Positions 46,725-59,584 of a stretch of 64,000 bases of DNA are shown here, in pieces (position 1 is the stretch's first letter; every line of letters begins with the position of its first letter). Made by a program: the position numbers and the translations under genes. The DNA is from Haliotis asinina (taxonomy: Eukaryota > Mollusca > Gastropoda > Lepetellida > Haliotidae): contig NC_090280.1 in NCBI RefSeq assembly GCF_037392515.1, forward strand, positions 28,587,118-28,651,117. Direction: 5' to 3'. The notes under the pieces are model-generated. The model was not told the DNA's origin, searched no databases, and was given only the letters and a program-made list of their open reading frames with translations.

Positions 46725-49700
46725 TATAGGGTTTTATTTCATGTAATTTATTGATGCCTACCTGGGTGTCCCACTTCTTCTGCATCAGATCACGGATATA
46801 AGATCTAATGTTAGCTTTATAATCAGTGTATGGAATAAGAAGTGGTGTCACAGATTTGTTTAGAGCTGCCTTGGCAGCAAGATCGGCCATTGCGTTACCA
46901 GAAATGCCAGCTTGGCTTGGTAACCAACAGAAGACGATGTCGTATTGGCCAGTAGCAAGATTATTATACAATTCAATAATTTCAATTAAAAGTGGATCTT
47001 TACAAGATAAACTTTTAATAGGCTGAAGGGAAGAAAGAGAGTCGGAATAGATTATATACTGTTTATGTTAAGGGTGTTTTTGGATATATTTAAGTGCCGT
47101 TAGTATTGCGTTAGCTTCAGCTGGAAAAATAGAACTGTAGCCTGGTAATCTAGAAGATATTGTTCTGGATCCAATGACAGTGGCACAGGCCACTATGCCA
47201 CCGTCCTTGCACCCATCTGTAAATAAGGATTTATAATTGCTATATTTATGTTTTAATTGATTATATTCTTGTTTGTATTGTAATTCATTTGTTTCTGATA
47301 TTTCAAATGTGGTCAATGTTAGGTCCACTTGGGGCCTGACCAACTCCCAAGGAGGAGAAGAAAGAAGACGGGAAGGAGCTATGTTTTCCAGCTCAATGCT
47401 GGAAGCAGCAAGAAATGGCTTAATTCTGAGCCCAAGAGGCGGAACAAGGGAAGACTTTTTGTTATACAAATCCTCATACAGAGGATTAAAGACACAATTA
47501 AATGCAGGGTTAGACTCATTAAAAGCTATGTTTGTAATGTATTGTAAGGATAGTTTTATAAGGCGTAAGTTGAGAGAAGGCTAATCAGCTTCGACGTATA
47601 GACTGTCGATAGGAGAGGTTCTAAAAGAACCGAGACAAAGTCTTAGGCCTTGGTGGTGCACAGGATCTAGGATCAAGTTTTAGGTTGCTTTTACAAGCTC
47701 CACCATATACGATGGAGCCGTAATCAAGTGTAGATCGCACCAGTGATCTATATAAGTGAAGAAGAGTAGTTTGATCCCCTCCCCATTTTGAATTTGAAAG
47801 AACCTTTAATAAATCGAGTGCCTTCAGGCATTTGGCTTAAAGGGATTTAATATGCGGTAAAAAAGTCAAATATGAGTCGAAAATAAGTCTCAAGAACTTT
47901 GCCTCCTTGACCACTTTGATTGCGGTACCACTGAGAAATAACTCTGGGTCTTTATGGGGTTTGTATTTACGACAGAAGTGTGTACAACTAGTGTTTGATT
48001 TAGAAAATTTAAAGCAGTTTTCAAGACACCATTTATCTCTTTTGTTTAAACACAACTGCAGTTGCCGTTCAATAGTATGCATATTTTTACCACGGCAAGA
48101 AATATTAAAATCATCCACAAATAAAGATCCATCTATTAAATCGTTTAAAACTTTAGATAAACTCTTGAGCTTGATGCTAAAAAGAGTGACAGACAAAATA
48201 CTGCCTTGTGGAACACCCTGATCCCGATTGTAATGATCAGACAGGGTAGAACCCACGCGGACTTGAAATTGCCTGTTACATAAAAATTTGGCTATTAATT
48301 GAGGCAAACCGAAGTCATGTAAATCTCTTAAAATGCCATATTTCCAGGTTGTGTCATATGTTTTCTCAAGATCAAAAAGATAGACACAGCATGTTGTTTA
48401 TTAATCAGCGCATTTTTCACAAATGATTCTAAACACACTAAAGGATCGACTGTACTTCTGTTTTTACGGAAACCACATTGTATATCTGTGATAAGGTTAT
48501 TAGTTTCCGAGTACGTTCCATGGTCTTTCAAACACAGCTAGTTTGTGAAATAGGTCGATAATTGGACGGGTCCGTATGATCACGTCCAAGTTTAGGTATT
48601 GGTACTACTATGGCGTCACGCCATGAGGGAGGAAAGTTACCCGATGTCCAAATGTCATCAAAAAGATTTAGAAGAGTTTCTAGGCAGGATTCAGGTAAAT
48701 GCTTCAGGAGTTGATAATGTATGTTATCAGCGCCTGTGGCAGTATCATGAGCTTGATCAAGAGCAGTATGGAGCTCATTAATAGAAAAAGTTTCAATCTT
48801 CCACATTATCTCAGTTGAAATTAATAGTTTTCTTTTCTTGTTGTTTTTGATACTGCTGGCATTTAGGTATATAATTAGAAGAGGAAGAGTGTTTAGCGAG
48901 GGTTTCGCCCAGTGTATTTGCGATATCTGATTTCTCCGTAAGTAACTCATCTCCATCTTTAAGATGATGGACAGTAGATTTAGTACCTTTTCCTTTAATT
49001 TTCTAGACCATATTCCTTACCTTGGACATGGGTATGCGAGAATTTATTTTAGATACATAATTTTTTCCAAGATTGGCGTTTCTTCTTTTTAAAAGTACAC
49101 CGTGCTTTAGCATTTAAAATTTTAAATTTATTTAAATTATGCACCATAGGATGGCGACGGAAATAAGGTTCTGCTTTATCCCATGCCTTCCTAGCTTGTT
49201 TGCAGTCATCATTGAACCATGGTTTTCGAATATGTGAAACTACAAAGGACTTTGGTATACACTTATCAGCTATGGAGTTCAATTCATCAGAAAAGCATTT
49301 AGTAGCATCTGAAACGTCAATAAAACGTTCAGGTTTAAGTTTTTCAGAACACAGTGTTTCATATAAAACCCAGTTAGCCTTTTTAAAATTCCGCCTTGAT
49401 GATGGAGGAACATCAGATGGTGTTACAGCTTTTAATATAGTAGGAAAATGGTCACTTCCACAGAGGTCATCGTGGACTGACCATTCGAATTCATTAAGTA
49501 GTTCTGAATTTGTCAATGACAAGTCGAGAGCAGAAAAGGTCCCTGTACCAGGGTGTAAATATGTGTTGGAACCATCATTATAAATACATAAATCATTGTC
49601 AGAACAAAAGTCCTTCAACAATTTACCTTTAGTGTTTGTAGTTACACTACCCCAGAATGGGTTGTGACCATTTAATTCTCCCATTATAATACAGGGGTTC

Positions 49701-50064
49701 GGGAGTTTTCATGTAAAGCTTGAAGATCAGTTTTGTGAAACGCCAAAGACGGTGAAATATAAAGTGAGCATACTGTAATTATAAACACTACATGTAAAGT
49801 AATTCTCACTGCAACAGTCTGCTAATTAGTAGTAAGTGAAACAGGGCTTTGAATAACATTTTGTCTGACTAGAATTGATGATCCGCCAGTGGCCCTATCA
49901 CCCGGAGGTGAAAAGCAATGATACGCATTAAAATGACGAAAGTCAGATGTATCTGTTTTGGCGAGATAACGCTGAAGGTGTAAAATCTTGGACTAATAGC
50001 TGTAATTCATGTAAATTAGTCCTCAATCCTCTGCAGTTCCACTGTACAATACTACTGGAATAAA

Positions 50065-51258
50065 CTATCCTTTGGGGGAAATTATTGGGGATCTGCCCAG
50101 CACTCTTTTGGAGGGCGACAAGTTATGTGCCCTAGAATGGACGTTTTCAGGTACGTCCATGTCTTCAAGAGACCCATATTTATTAAACAACTGAATTTTA
50201 TTTTGTGACCCTTTAGGAGCTCTGCCACTTTGTTGTTTTGAAGAATCAGGCTTAGACTTAGGTTTACTTTTCACAGTTTGTTAACTATCAGCTGTCGATT
50301 GAGACTTTGAGTGTGACTGAGATGATGATGATCATTTGTGATCAGAAGAAGACTTGGATGTACTAGGAAATGAATCCTCAGTCTGAGATGATATGGCAGG
50401 GTACAAAAGCTGTGGAGAATCGCAATTTACCCAGGTCAAGGTAGTCTGGCAGCCTGTGGATGATTTTGTTATTTTAGAGGTAGACTCCGATGATGTTTTT
50501 ACTACTGTAGTATAACTTTCTGGAAGATCAGACCTCTTTACCAGTTTTTTGGCCTCAGAAAAGGAGATATTTTCAGTAAACTTAATTCTGTTTATCTCCA
50601 TTTGCTCTTTCCAAATAGGACATTGTTTAGAAAATGAGGAATGGTCGCCTGAGCAGTTGGTGCATTTTTTGACATTACTGTCACAATCTTCTGTTGTGGG
50701 TGTCTTTTCACTGCAGTGAGCACATACAACAGACAATGTGCAAGTATTGACACTGTGGCCGAACTTTTGGCATTTGAAACTCCGAAGGGGATTCGGAATG
50801 TACTTTTCCACACTGATATTACAGTATCCAGCTTTAAGTGATGTTGGAGCAGTAGGTGATGAGAAAGAAAACATATAGGTATTAGTTTGAATAGTTGTGT
50901 TGTTTTTAGGGGTTGTGAAACGTTTGACATATAATACACCCTGATCTTTCATTTCAGAAAGACGGTAACCGGAGTGCCAACGAAAGTGTCAGTGTTCAAA
51001 AGGTTCGTTGACTGTTGCCTTTTCGATCAACAGTGCACCAGAACGTAATTTTCTAATGTTCTTTACATCACCGGCAATGCCTTGGATACCCTTAGACACC
51101 GCAAAAGGGTTTAATTTAAAGGTGCATTATCTTTGGTCTCGATGACGATAAAACGTGGCGAGTAGTCAATGTGTTTATACGGCCTGAGGTCATCAACAGG
51201 GTCATTTTCAAGAGGACGCGTACGTTTGCTCTTTTCAGTTGGGATTTCGTAAGCCATG
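50065..51258 (-). pseudogene. LINE ORF1 remnant of copy 4
   Basis: The ATG at 51258 (MAYEIPTEK) opens a damaged N-terminus. Pieces 50952-50332 (VLYVKRFTT, knuckles with CAHCSEKTPTTEDC and CTNCSGDHSSFSKQC) and 50274-50065 (a Ser/Lys-rich tail, LEDMDVPEN) follow in different frames. It is clearly related to the copy 3 ORF1. Confidence 0.88.
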
Positions 51259-52236
51259 GCGAGTTATTTCGGTTTCATCATCCGAGCTCCCCACCCACCG
51301 CGGAGTATCACAAGGACAATGCTAAAGTAAGCGGACCTCCAGCCTGCAGCACCAAGGATACCCGGATGATATACTCCAGTAGAAGAATTATGAATAATTG
51401 ATCCACCAGATTGGCCCATGAGCCATCGCCTTCTGGGCATATGACTCTAGGCAAAGTTCTAAACGTCATAATTCAAATCTAACATGTTTATAAAAAAATG
51501 AAGCCAAGACCAAAATTACATTAATTTCAAATTATACTTGTGCAATGATAAATATATAGAGATTCCATGCACAGGGCTTGGCATGACCAGCCGATAGGTT
51601 GAACGGGGCCCATTCAACCTCCCGTCTAGGTGAAGTAAGGATCAAAGGGGTGTGTTGAGCAAAGGCCCTCAATCCCCAGACTCCCGTCCTCCACCGACAC
51701 AGGGCCGCAACCCACGGCACACGGGTTGGTGGACCAAATATCCCCCCGGGTCCACAGCGGGGGTTTTGGCGAGCTCTTGGCGTTACCCAGCACCCACCAC
51801 GAGTGCCTGAGGAAGATAATCACTATATATTGTTTAAACTTGGGTTGAAAGTAAAGCAATTAAGAATATCATTCAGTGAATGTCATCTGGCTTTCATCAT
51901 CAGGTATTTAACTGAGTCACCACCATGATTGATTTGTGCGCTCAAAGGTCATTTTGAGGCCATGCTTCCAGACAAGTCTATGACTAATGAGGGTAGGTGT
52001 ACAATGACATTATAAAGAAAATGAAGGATAAATGACTTGTTTATTTCAGCTTGTACTCAGACACTTAAATAGTTGACGAAAGAGCACATTTACTTTTTCA
52101 ATCATATTTGAAGGCAAATGCAGATATGAATGAAACACGTATTGGTGTTAGTTTGCATGATTGTGAACATCTTTGTTGTGGTTGACTTTGTCTTGGCATG
52201 ACCATCAAAAATGAGAGAGTTTCTTGTGAGAGTTTC

Positions 52237-52465
52237 TTGCTATGAATCTATTAACAAATGCAAGCTATGCGTTTATTTTTTAAACATGCCTTTTAAGTTC
52301 CATTTTAAATCAGATTTCAAGATGAACTTTTCTTAAACAACATGGGGTATCATATCAAAATCAAGAATTTTGCAGCAGATATTGATTTTTAAAAATGGGC
52401 ACAAAAGTTGCTTGGAAGCACTGAGCTGAGTTCAGTTGGTATTTCAAATCACACTTATGACTATA
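52237..52465 (+). repeat. copy of the duplicated segment at 1498-1765
   Basis: Shares TTGCTATGAATCTATT, CAGATTTCAAGATGAACTTTTC and further blocks with the partner, same order. Lies about 430 bp outside LINE copy 4. Confidence 0.6.
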
Positions 52466-52479
52466 CTCACGCGCACAAG

Positions 52480-52966
52480 AAATGCGTTTTGTTTATCCAG
52501 AACGGCAACAAACGGCTTTCGGATGTTTGGAATCTGCAGTATTAGGAATGTTTGTCCAAAATGTGCCCCGCTATTACGACGTAAACATAACCAACATTTA
52601 AAGTCTCCATCATCAATACAACGCTACAAAGACCATAGATGGCCTTTTTGGAACGGTGGTCTAAGGGTCAGCATAAGATCAGATTTCCTGTCAACACTAG
52701 CGAGATCCAGTTTACCTTCCACAGACTTATTTATAATGTCATCAAGGAGCGACAGTTACGATATGACTGTTTCCATCTGCAGTGAGCGAGGGTTCAACAA
52801 CACTCCATGTTTCGTTCCCAAAATGCTGAGGTCGGCAGTGCGACACATCTGGCTGGCTTCATGTTCGATGAGGACATCTGGCATATCCCGGTCCCAATTG
52901 ACATCACTATGTACAAACAGAAAACATAGTGCTGTTACAAACGTTTTCCTGATTAGGACTAATTAG
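52480..52966 (-). other. possible decayed coding segment, open on both strands
   Basis: The plus strand has a 176-residue open frame (52436-52966) without recognisable features. The minus strand reads protein-like sequence (TALCFLFVHSDVNWDRDMPD, then CRTADLSILGTKHGVLLNPR) with a stop within it and a frame end near 52635. I cannot assign a family. It could be a broken exon on the minus strand, and the plus frame a shadow. Confidence 0.3.
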
Positions 52967-53036
52967 GAGATACTGAACCCTAATTAGGAGATACTAGGTC
53001 CTAATTAGGAGATACTAAGTCCTAATTAGGAGATAA
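52957..53036. repeat. four tandem copies of CTAATTAGGAGATACTRAR
   Basis: About 20-21-bp units: CTAATTAGGAGATACTGAAC, CTAATTAGGAGATACTAGGT, CTAATTAGGAGATACTAAGT and a final partial unit. They share GGAGATACTAAGT with the tips of the long-TIR element at 38230-38299, so the array is probably a remnant of that family's end. Confidence 0.75.
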
Positions 53037-53039
53037 AAA

Positions 53040-54227
53040 AAATTCAAGCTGTGGCACTAGGACGTTTCCGTATTTGGGTGCTCCCATCATTGTAATTTTT
53101 ATTTCAATTGGGAAATTGTTTTTACCGTAACATTCTGTACTACAACAGAAATATTGTGATCTGAAAGGATGAGGATGCCACAGTACCCTATTTGGCTGAA
53201 TAAATAACTTCCTAGACACTTTCAGCTGTCCTTTTCTCTCCACCTCTCCCTCATAACAAACAGTGAACTGTGTCAATACTTCAATGATAGTTTGTTCAAC
53301 AGTTTATTAAATAATTTTCAGGTAAAAGATTCTGCACAACACTGCACAGAGTTGATATGATGTTTTGATTATGATTATCGTGTCACTGTGTGTATATTTG
53401 TTGTCGAGTAAGATTGCAATTATTCATCGGTCTGTTTTTGAGGCACACGGCCTATAGATTGATGATATCTTAATGCCCGTCACATTTGTTGCTTGGTTAC
53501 TATAAATTTGTGCTTTGTGCATGCCCAGCCGATTTTATATATTCAAACATCGGTACGTTAACAAAACATCACGTTAATGGGTTACAGCAATTTTACATGA
53601 AAAGTCATTTCGGGGTGAATCTCTGTTGCTAAAGAAAAGACACAAATGTTTGTGTTTGTGAATCTATTCTACTGATAGTCATGTCTATGGTGGTTTGTTA
53701 GGTATTTTGAAAGGAAACTTTATATGTAAAATTTAAAAATTCTTAAGAAAACTACATAAATGCAAGAGCCACTTCAATGATATGAACATCATGATTGATT
53801 AGGGCATTTTATTAAATTAATAATGGTTATTTTATACACGTGCTAATAACTAGGTATTTCAATTTCAGTCTTTTAGATCAAGCAAGTATGAATGTGCATT
53901 TAAACAGAAATCTTTATCAGTTCAAATGTCAGATCACTGTTGTTACAGCAACAAACGTTAACAAACTTTATTTGCATCTAACAGATAAAGATAGTATGAC
54001 TTGTAATGTAGGAAACCCCTGACTTAGAGTATTTTTGATACGAAATAGTTTGTGGTAAGGACGATTTTTTATTTGTAATTATTTTTTCGCACACAAAGAC
54101 AATACCCTTATTCATATGGAAACGAAATTTAAGCATTGTTTCTAATGTACGATTTTAGATTTTAGATATTAGGTCATTCCTATGACATGTGATCTAGTAT
54201 TTGCTTGTATTCTCATGCTCGTGGATA
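53040..54227. other. non-genic stretch
   Basis: The 84-residue minus-strand frame at 53022-53276 (FTVCYEGEVERKGQLKVS) is protein-like but unassigned. The rest shows nothing I can name. Confidence 0.35.
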
Positions 54228-54360
54228 GTCACATTTTAATGCTTAGTTTGGATCTATATCTGTGATTATCTAGTTATCTTGCAGTCCTGTCGACGTAACA
54301 GGTAGTATAGCCAGCGTTATCATTGTATGCAGATTGCAAAAGTCTGTTGCAAAATAGCGT
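54228..54360. repeat. gene B downstream flank, paralogous to the LINE copy 2 target site
   Basis: Matches 16500-16560 (GGATAGTCACATTTTAATRC, ATCTAGT) on one side and 22653-22700 (ACAGGTAG, TATGYAGATTG) on the other, without the LINE between. It preserves the unfilled site (around ATCTTGCAGTCCTGTCGACG, 54277-54296). Confidence 0.8.
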
Positions 54361-56312
54361 TCAACATGGATCGTCCTCTCTGTAAGGCGTGGCAACAATG
54401 TGTCGTGTGGACACATACTTCACTATATGTGTATTTTCTCCATCACAAGCCAGATTTAGAATGTTATCGCCAGCATCATTGACAGCTGTTAGATCAGCCT
54501 CATGGTCAACAAGTAAGAAAAAGGTGGCCTCATATCCTTTACGTGCTGCAATCATTGCTGCTGTGCAGTCGTCCCCATCTCGGCTGTTAATATCCACAAT
54601 GTTGTTTGTGAGAAGGTACTTGACTATCTCAACACTGTCGCGACAACAGGCCAAATGAAGGATGTTGTCACAGCGATCATTCAGTAGTGATAGATCAGCT
54701 CCCCATTTCACAAGTAAGTCAAACGCGTGTTTACGCCCTTCCAAGGCTGCACGCATTACTGGCGTCAAACCACAATGATCTCGACTGTTGATGTCCACAC
54801 TTTCATGGGTCAGGAGGTAATTGATTATCCCCAGTTGTTCCCATTCACAGGCAGCATGAAGGATGGTTTCATTGTTATGGGTTACTTGCGACAGATCTAC
54901 TCCTGCTTCAACAAGAACGCCAAACGCGTCATTATGTCCCTCAGAGACCGTATGCATTACTGGTGTCCAACCGTTCTTGTTTCGACTGTTGATGCCCACA
55001 GTGTTATGCCTCAGGAGGTACTTGATTATCTCAACATTACCCCCTATACAGGCCAAGTGAAGGATAGTTTCTTTGTCACCATTCACCAATGATAGATCTG
55101 CTCCTTTATCAACAAGGACGTCAAACACATCCTTATGTCCATGACTGGCTCCATGCATAATTGGTGTCCAACTTTTTCCATCTCGACTGTCAATGTCCAT
55201 AATGTCGTGCTTTAGGAGGTACTCGATTATCTCAACATTACCCCCTATACAGGCCAAGTGAAGGGTGTTTATTTTGTTGTTACCCATTATAAACAGATCT
55301 GCTTCTTTCTCAACAAGGACGTCAAATACATCCTTATGTCCATGATTGACTCCATGCATAATTGGTGTCCAACCTTTTTCATCTCGACTGTCAATGTCCA
55401 TAATGTCATACTTTAGGAGGTACTTGATTATCTCAACATTACCCCCTATACAGGCCAAGTGAAGGGTGTTTATGTTGTTGTTACCCATTATAGACAGATC
55501 TGCTTCTTTCTCAACAAGGACGTAAAACACATCCTTATGTCCATGATTGGCTCCATGCATAATTGGTGTCCAACCTTTTCCATCTCGACTGTCAATGTCC
55601 ATAATGTCGTGCTTCAGGAGGTACTTGATTATCTCAACATTACCCCCTATACAGGCCAAGTGAAGGGTGTTTATTTTGTTGTTACCCATTATAGACAGAT
55701 CTGCTCCTCCTTCAACAAGAACATCAAACACATCCTTGTGTCCACACTTTCCTGCATACATAACTGGCGTCCAACCGAGCTCATCTTGTCTGTCAATGTC
55801 TACAATGTCTTGTGTCAGGAGGTACTTGATTACCTTAACATTACCCCCTTGACAGGCCACGTGAAGGATTGTTTCTTCTCCGTCACTCACTAGCAAGAGA
55901 TTTGCTCTTGCTGCCACAAGTACGTCAAACACATCACTGCTATTGTAAAAGGCTGCTTTCATTGCTGGTGTCCACCCGTATTTATCTTGACTGTTGATGC
56001 TTACAATTTTCTGCACGAGGACAAACTTCACGACATCAACATTTCCCCCAGTACAAGCTAAATGAAGAATGTTACTATCTTCATCATCCAGTAAAGACAG
56101 GTTGGCACCTTCCCTGACAAGTAGGTCAAACACTTCTTTATGTCCCTCCATTGCTGCATACATCACCGGTGTCATGTTGTCCTTGCCCTTTGAGTTGATA
56201 TTTGTCCTGTCATCAAATAAAATGGACTTGACTCGGGCCAAATCTCCAACCATGCAGGCATCGAAGAGTGTAGTGTTTGGTTCAGTATACGCTTGCGTCT
56301 GAATCCGTTTCT
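54361..56312 (-). CDS. ankyrin-repeat gene B, 3' terminal exon
   Basis: About 650 residues form roughly nineteen ankyrin repeats, from TTLFDACMVGDLARVKSILF to the terminal PYREDDPC, stop at 54361. A pyrimidine-rich acceptor ending CCTTCAG (56313-56319) gives the exon start at 56312. The frame is compatible with the phase-1 donor of the 85-nt exon at 59002. The open frame also extends to an ATG at 56352, a possible alternative start. The central part contains near-identical 201-bp modules (67 residues, two repeats each), showing recent internal growth. The paralogue at 22935 lacks these modules. The likely role is protein binding; partner unknown. Confidence 0.88.
55040..55845 (-). repeat. 201-bp tandem modules inside the gene B ankyrin exon
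   Basis: The block CCCCCTATACAGGCCAAGTG recurs at about 55040, 55241, 55442 and 55643, a spacing of 201 bases that keeps the frame. Each module encodes LHLACIGGNVEIIKYLLKHD, MDIDSRD and GWTPIMHG-type segments. Differences between modules are few. Confidence 0.9.
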
Positions 56313-59001
56313 CTGAAGGAAAACATGAATTTATGAGACAGTACATGATCATAGAGAGGTTGTGGCGTATGTGCCAAAATGATTATTCTAACATCTTCGG
56401 CGTCTTCGTTATGTAGCATTCTTCAAAATGATAATATTTCGTGTTTGAAATCAAATGGACCATGAACAGACTTGCACATTCGTTGACAATGCTGCTAACA
56501 CTCGTTAATATCATTCCTGTCTGACAGTGAATTTTGAACACTGATGTCATCATTCTCTCATCGAGTGGGCAATTCAAGCAGAAGCCACAGTATCATTCAA
56601 TAACACTAAACACAACGTGTGGAAGGTTTAGGTGGTGCCTAGATGGCATTTGTACACAGATGAAAGAGATATTAATCAGATTCTAAATACTTTTAATAAC
56701 CATATATCATTCCCACAACTGAAAAACTACTGAAACTCTGGACTCAGTGTAAGCTACCAAGAGGGTCAGCCATTTCCCACCATTTGTAACAACAGACATT
56801 ATCTAGACTCATGTAAGAATGTCGTGTTTGGATTGGTTCACGTAATAAAATAACATGTACACCCGTCCCGTTCCGCGAGCAGGGAGTACAAAAGTCATAT
56901 TATTCCGCTACGCCTCGATGACCACGGGAAGTGAGAATAGCCTGTATCGTCAAGCCTTTAGTAACGTGCGCTGCATTGGAGTCAATCGATCAGCTGGTGT
57001 CAATATGGCAACAAGGAAACGTGAACCGTGGCATCTCACATAAACGAAAACAAGTCTATTCGATGCGAACTGTTTTCTTCTGATTTCGTAAAAACGTTCG
57101 GCTAGATAAATCCGTTATCACAGCTTGTTTCAGGAAAAACAGGGATTTATCAGTCCATTGTAATGTATCTCTTTTCCCGAGACACAATGCGATAACTCGT
57201 AACACACTTCAGTCATTTCATGAAACCTCATTTCATCTATATCGGGTGGACAAGGGTTTGTGCTGGACACAGCACTGTTCAAACGAACATGTGTAAATGT
57301 TTCAAAACAAAGTTTAAGTGTTTTAACTGTTAGTGACAATACGTGAAATTGTTGAAATTGCAATCCACTTTTCCAGATTAAGTTTTGGGGAGAAATGTCA
57401 GGAACTGATTGAAATATATTGCTTGTTCATCCACAAAATCACGCTAGATGGCAGACCCTTTTAGTCTTTTCACGAAATGATTGATTTTGTTTTGTCACGA
57501 AATGACACAATCTGACTCTATATATACTTAGTGCTGAAACAGATGCCTACTGATTCTCCAATCACACCATGATGATTACAATCGAGCTAACTGATAGGTC
57601 TATATTAAAAGGAAACCTTGAGTCGCAGATCCAATCAGTGGCACGTCTCTATACGAGACTAATTATTAATAAGTCAAGAAATTTCAAGAAATGTCTATAT
57701 TCATAGGAATCCAAACTCGGGAAATTGAAGAAAATGGCAAAATATTTTGATGATTGCTGATATGAATCGTCTTCATAAACGATCACATAAACGGAAATAA
57801 TATGCATGTAACTCACCAATGGGCTGGACGACATAAACTACACTCCAAAAGTAGTAACTCAGTTAATCCATCACTTTTCTACTCTGCATGATAATTCACA
57901 TTATATAAGAATTAGGGGACCAACCCTAAGGTGAAGTTCAAGTTTGTTAGTTTTATTCCATGTTGAATCATACGAACTCCCCAGTTCAGCATATCATTCT
58001 AAAAGTGGCATCCATCCATTTTGCTTCAACGAGGAAACATATGCATGAGACTTTTACCATTATATTTAGTTCCTTTGTGAATGAACGAACGAGTGAAATC
58101 AGGAGAAAATAAAGAGAACTGAGAAAATAAAGAGAACTGACTCAGGTTTTTTTATATCTGGTTATTCTGTACTACCACATGAGGAATAAAGCCTCCAAAT
58201 GTACATCACGGTGAAGCTGATCATATACAATGCACATAAGAATTTCAACAAAGGAAACGAAATACCCAGACAACCAGAGTGTCTTAGAGATATAAGGAAA
58301 GATTATGGATGTGTTTAATTTTCTTTTCCTAATTTCTTTTGTTGTAGGGAGAAAATTGTGTAAAAGCATTTACAGACGCGGAGAATCGAGTACAGATATC
58401 TCTAATTACCTAGAGAGTTGCATTATTACCTCCTCCATGTAACGTGGTCCTTACGCCCATCAATAGACAACTCTTTAGACAAGAAATGCTTTGACCTAAT
58501 CGTAAAATGCTTTCTCCAACACGCACTCTCATTAGATGATGTAATATACAATCCCTCGTCTACAGTGAGAGAGTGAAGTTTACACCGCTTTTAGCAATAT
58601 TCCAGCAGTATCACGGCGAAGGACGCCAGAAATGTGCTTCATATCCATCCTTCATAAGGTTGACAAGCTATGACATAGAATACTGTCGAAAGCAGTATCA
58701 ATGCCCCTCCCCACCCCCATTTTCTCACCCAATATTTGGATTGATGTACTGCAGTTCAACCTGATGACAGCGCAGTTAGATTAATCACAAGAACCAGTCG
58801 CCAGGAGCATATAAGCCTAATTCCATGCGGTCTGCTCTGCTTGCCGATTCAACAAAACCTGTGTCCAAAATACTCGTCATAGTGCTCAAATCCCTGCATA
58901 GGCTAAATAAATAATCACAGTTTAGCTGATTCGTGAATGGGTGAGTTTTTATGCCGACATAGGATTTTTATCATATCATATTTCACACCCTGGACATTTA
59001 C
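56313..59001 (-). other. gene B second intron
   Basis: No further exon could be identified, in particular no membrane-span exon with matching phases; the hydrophobic open frame at 58172-58369 lacks support from gene A. A SINE tail fragment lies at 58565-58640. Confidence 0.5.
58565..58640 (-). mobile_element. SINE 3' tail fragment
   Basis: AGTTTACACCGCTTTTAGC, AATATTCCAGCAGTATCACG is the reverse complement of the typical gastropod SINE end. Without ACTC repeats and head, it is a short remnant. Confidence 0.7.
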
Positions 59002-59086
59002 CTTTCACACATTCAGTTTTGCCAGTTCGAGTCTCCAGACACCTCATGTTTGGGCAAGTCTCCAACTGACAGGAGCCAGCTCGGAC
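59002..59086 (-). CDS. gene B exon 2, short cysteine-rich module
   Basis: This 85-nt exon is bounded by a CAG acceptor (59087-59089) and GTAAAT donor (59001-58996). It encodes VRAGSCQLETCPNMRCLETR then TGKTECVK. Length, phases and nearly all residues match the gene A exon, and differences between the two are few and mostly conservative. That conservation across a 34-kb spacing supports a true exon. The four cysteines suggest an extracellular module. Confidence 0.82.
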
Positions 59087-59584
59087 CTGAAACAGGATAC
59101 AGGTCTTGACTTTATTTAATAATCAATATTTTTATATCTCAAGATTTTGTGTACAAATTCTACTTCATATATTTTTAATATCATAATGCAGTTCCTGGCG
59201 ATATTAACCAAAGACACAACAGATGCATCATGTTCACCCACGAGAGTATACCCAATGTGGCATGTTCATAGTCCCCATTTATCACATTAAAAATGCTCGT
59301 TCCCGCTCCTGGTCTTACGATGTGTGCTTTTGACATATTAACCACATGTAATCTCAGTGAACTGCAATTTACACTGTTTCTACCTAAAAGCGTGTTCATT
59401 CGATTCAGCAACATCATGATATTCCACTTACATCTGTGTAAGAGATGCCTATAAATAATGATAATAAGTTAAGCATTTCTATAGTACTTTAATTGAGAAA
59501 ACCGTTCGACCGCTTGAGAAAACCGCTTAGTGGTATGCTCTGTTGAACATGAGAGCTTTCAGTTCACTTCTGAAACCTGTGAAG

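Larger units (their letters stand above)
45310..50050 (-). pseudogene. LINE ORF2 remnant of copy 4
   Basis: In order on the minus strand: endonuclease start near 50040, GELNGHNPFWGS (49684-49049) with LDLSLTNSELL and GSDHFPT, linker with KPWFNDDCKQARKA, RT start (48956-48528, NYRPISQTSC), finger region (48531-48328), palm with VPQGSILSVT and FVDD (48307-47837), connection (47469, LVPPLGLRIKPFL), RNase H (LFTDGCKDGGIVACATV), WLPSQAGISGNAMAD (46971-46693), then the insertion, then the C-terminal domain (45523-45311). Frame changes occur between most of these pieces. Confidence 0.9.
44763..51807 (-). mobile_element. I-group LINE copy 4 with a 1.1-kb insertion
   Basis: The ACTC tail is at 44763 and the 5' end at 51807; a small internal gap of about 18 bases removes part of the first 25 bases of the 5' UTR. 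A candidate target duplication is TGAGGTAGAT (44754-44763) against TGAGGAAGAT (51808-51817), one mismatch. The LINE-derived length is about 5.9 kb after removing 45612-46724. ORF1 and endonuclease group with copy 3. Confidence 0.92.

Noticed and set aside
54389-54658. Plus-strand frames opposite the ankyrin exons (54389-55893, 23172-23871)
   Set aside because: Antisense shadows of the repeats; the minus strand carries the ankyrin consensus.
58172-58369. Hydrophobic minus-strand frame as a membrane-span exon of gene B
   Set aside because: No matching sequence in the gene A intron and no convincing splice sites with phase 1 at both ends.
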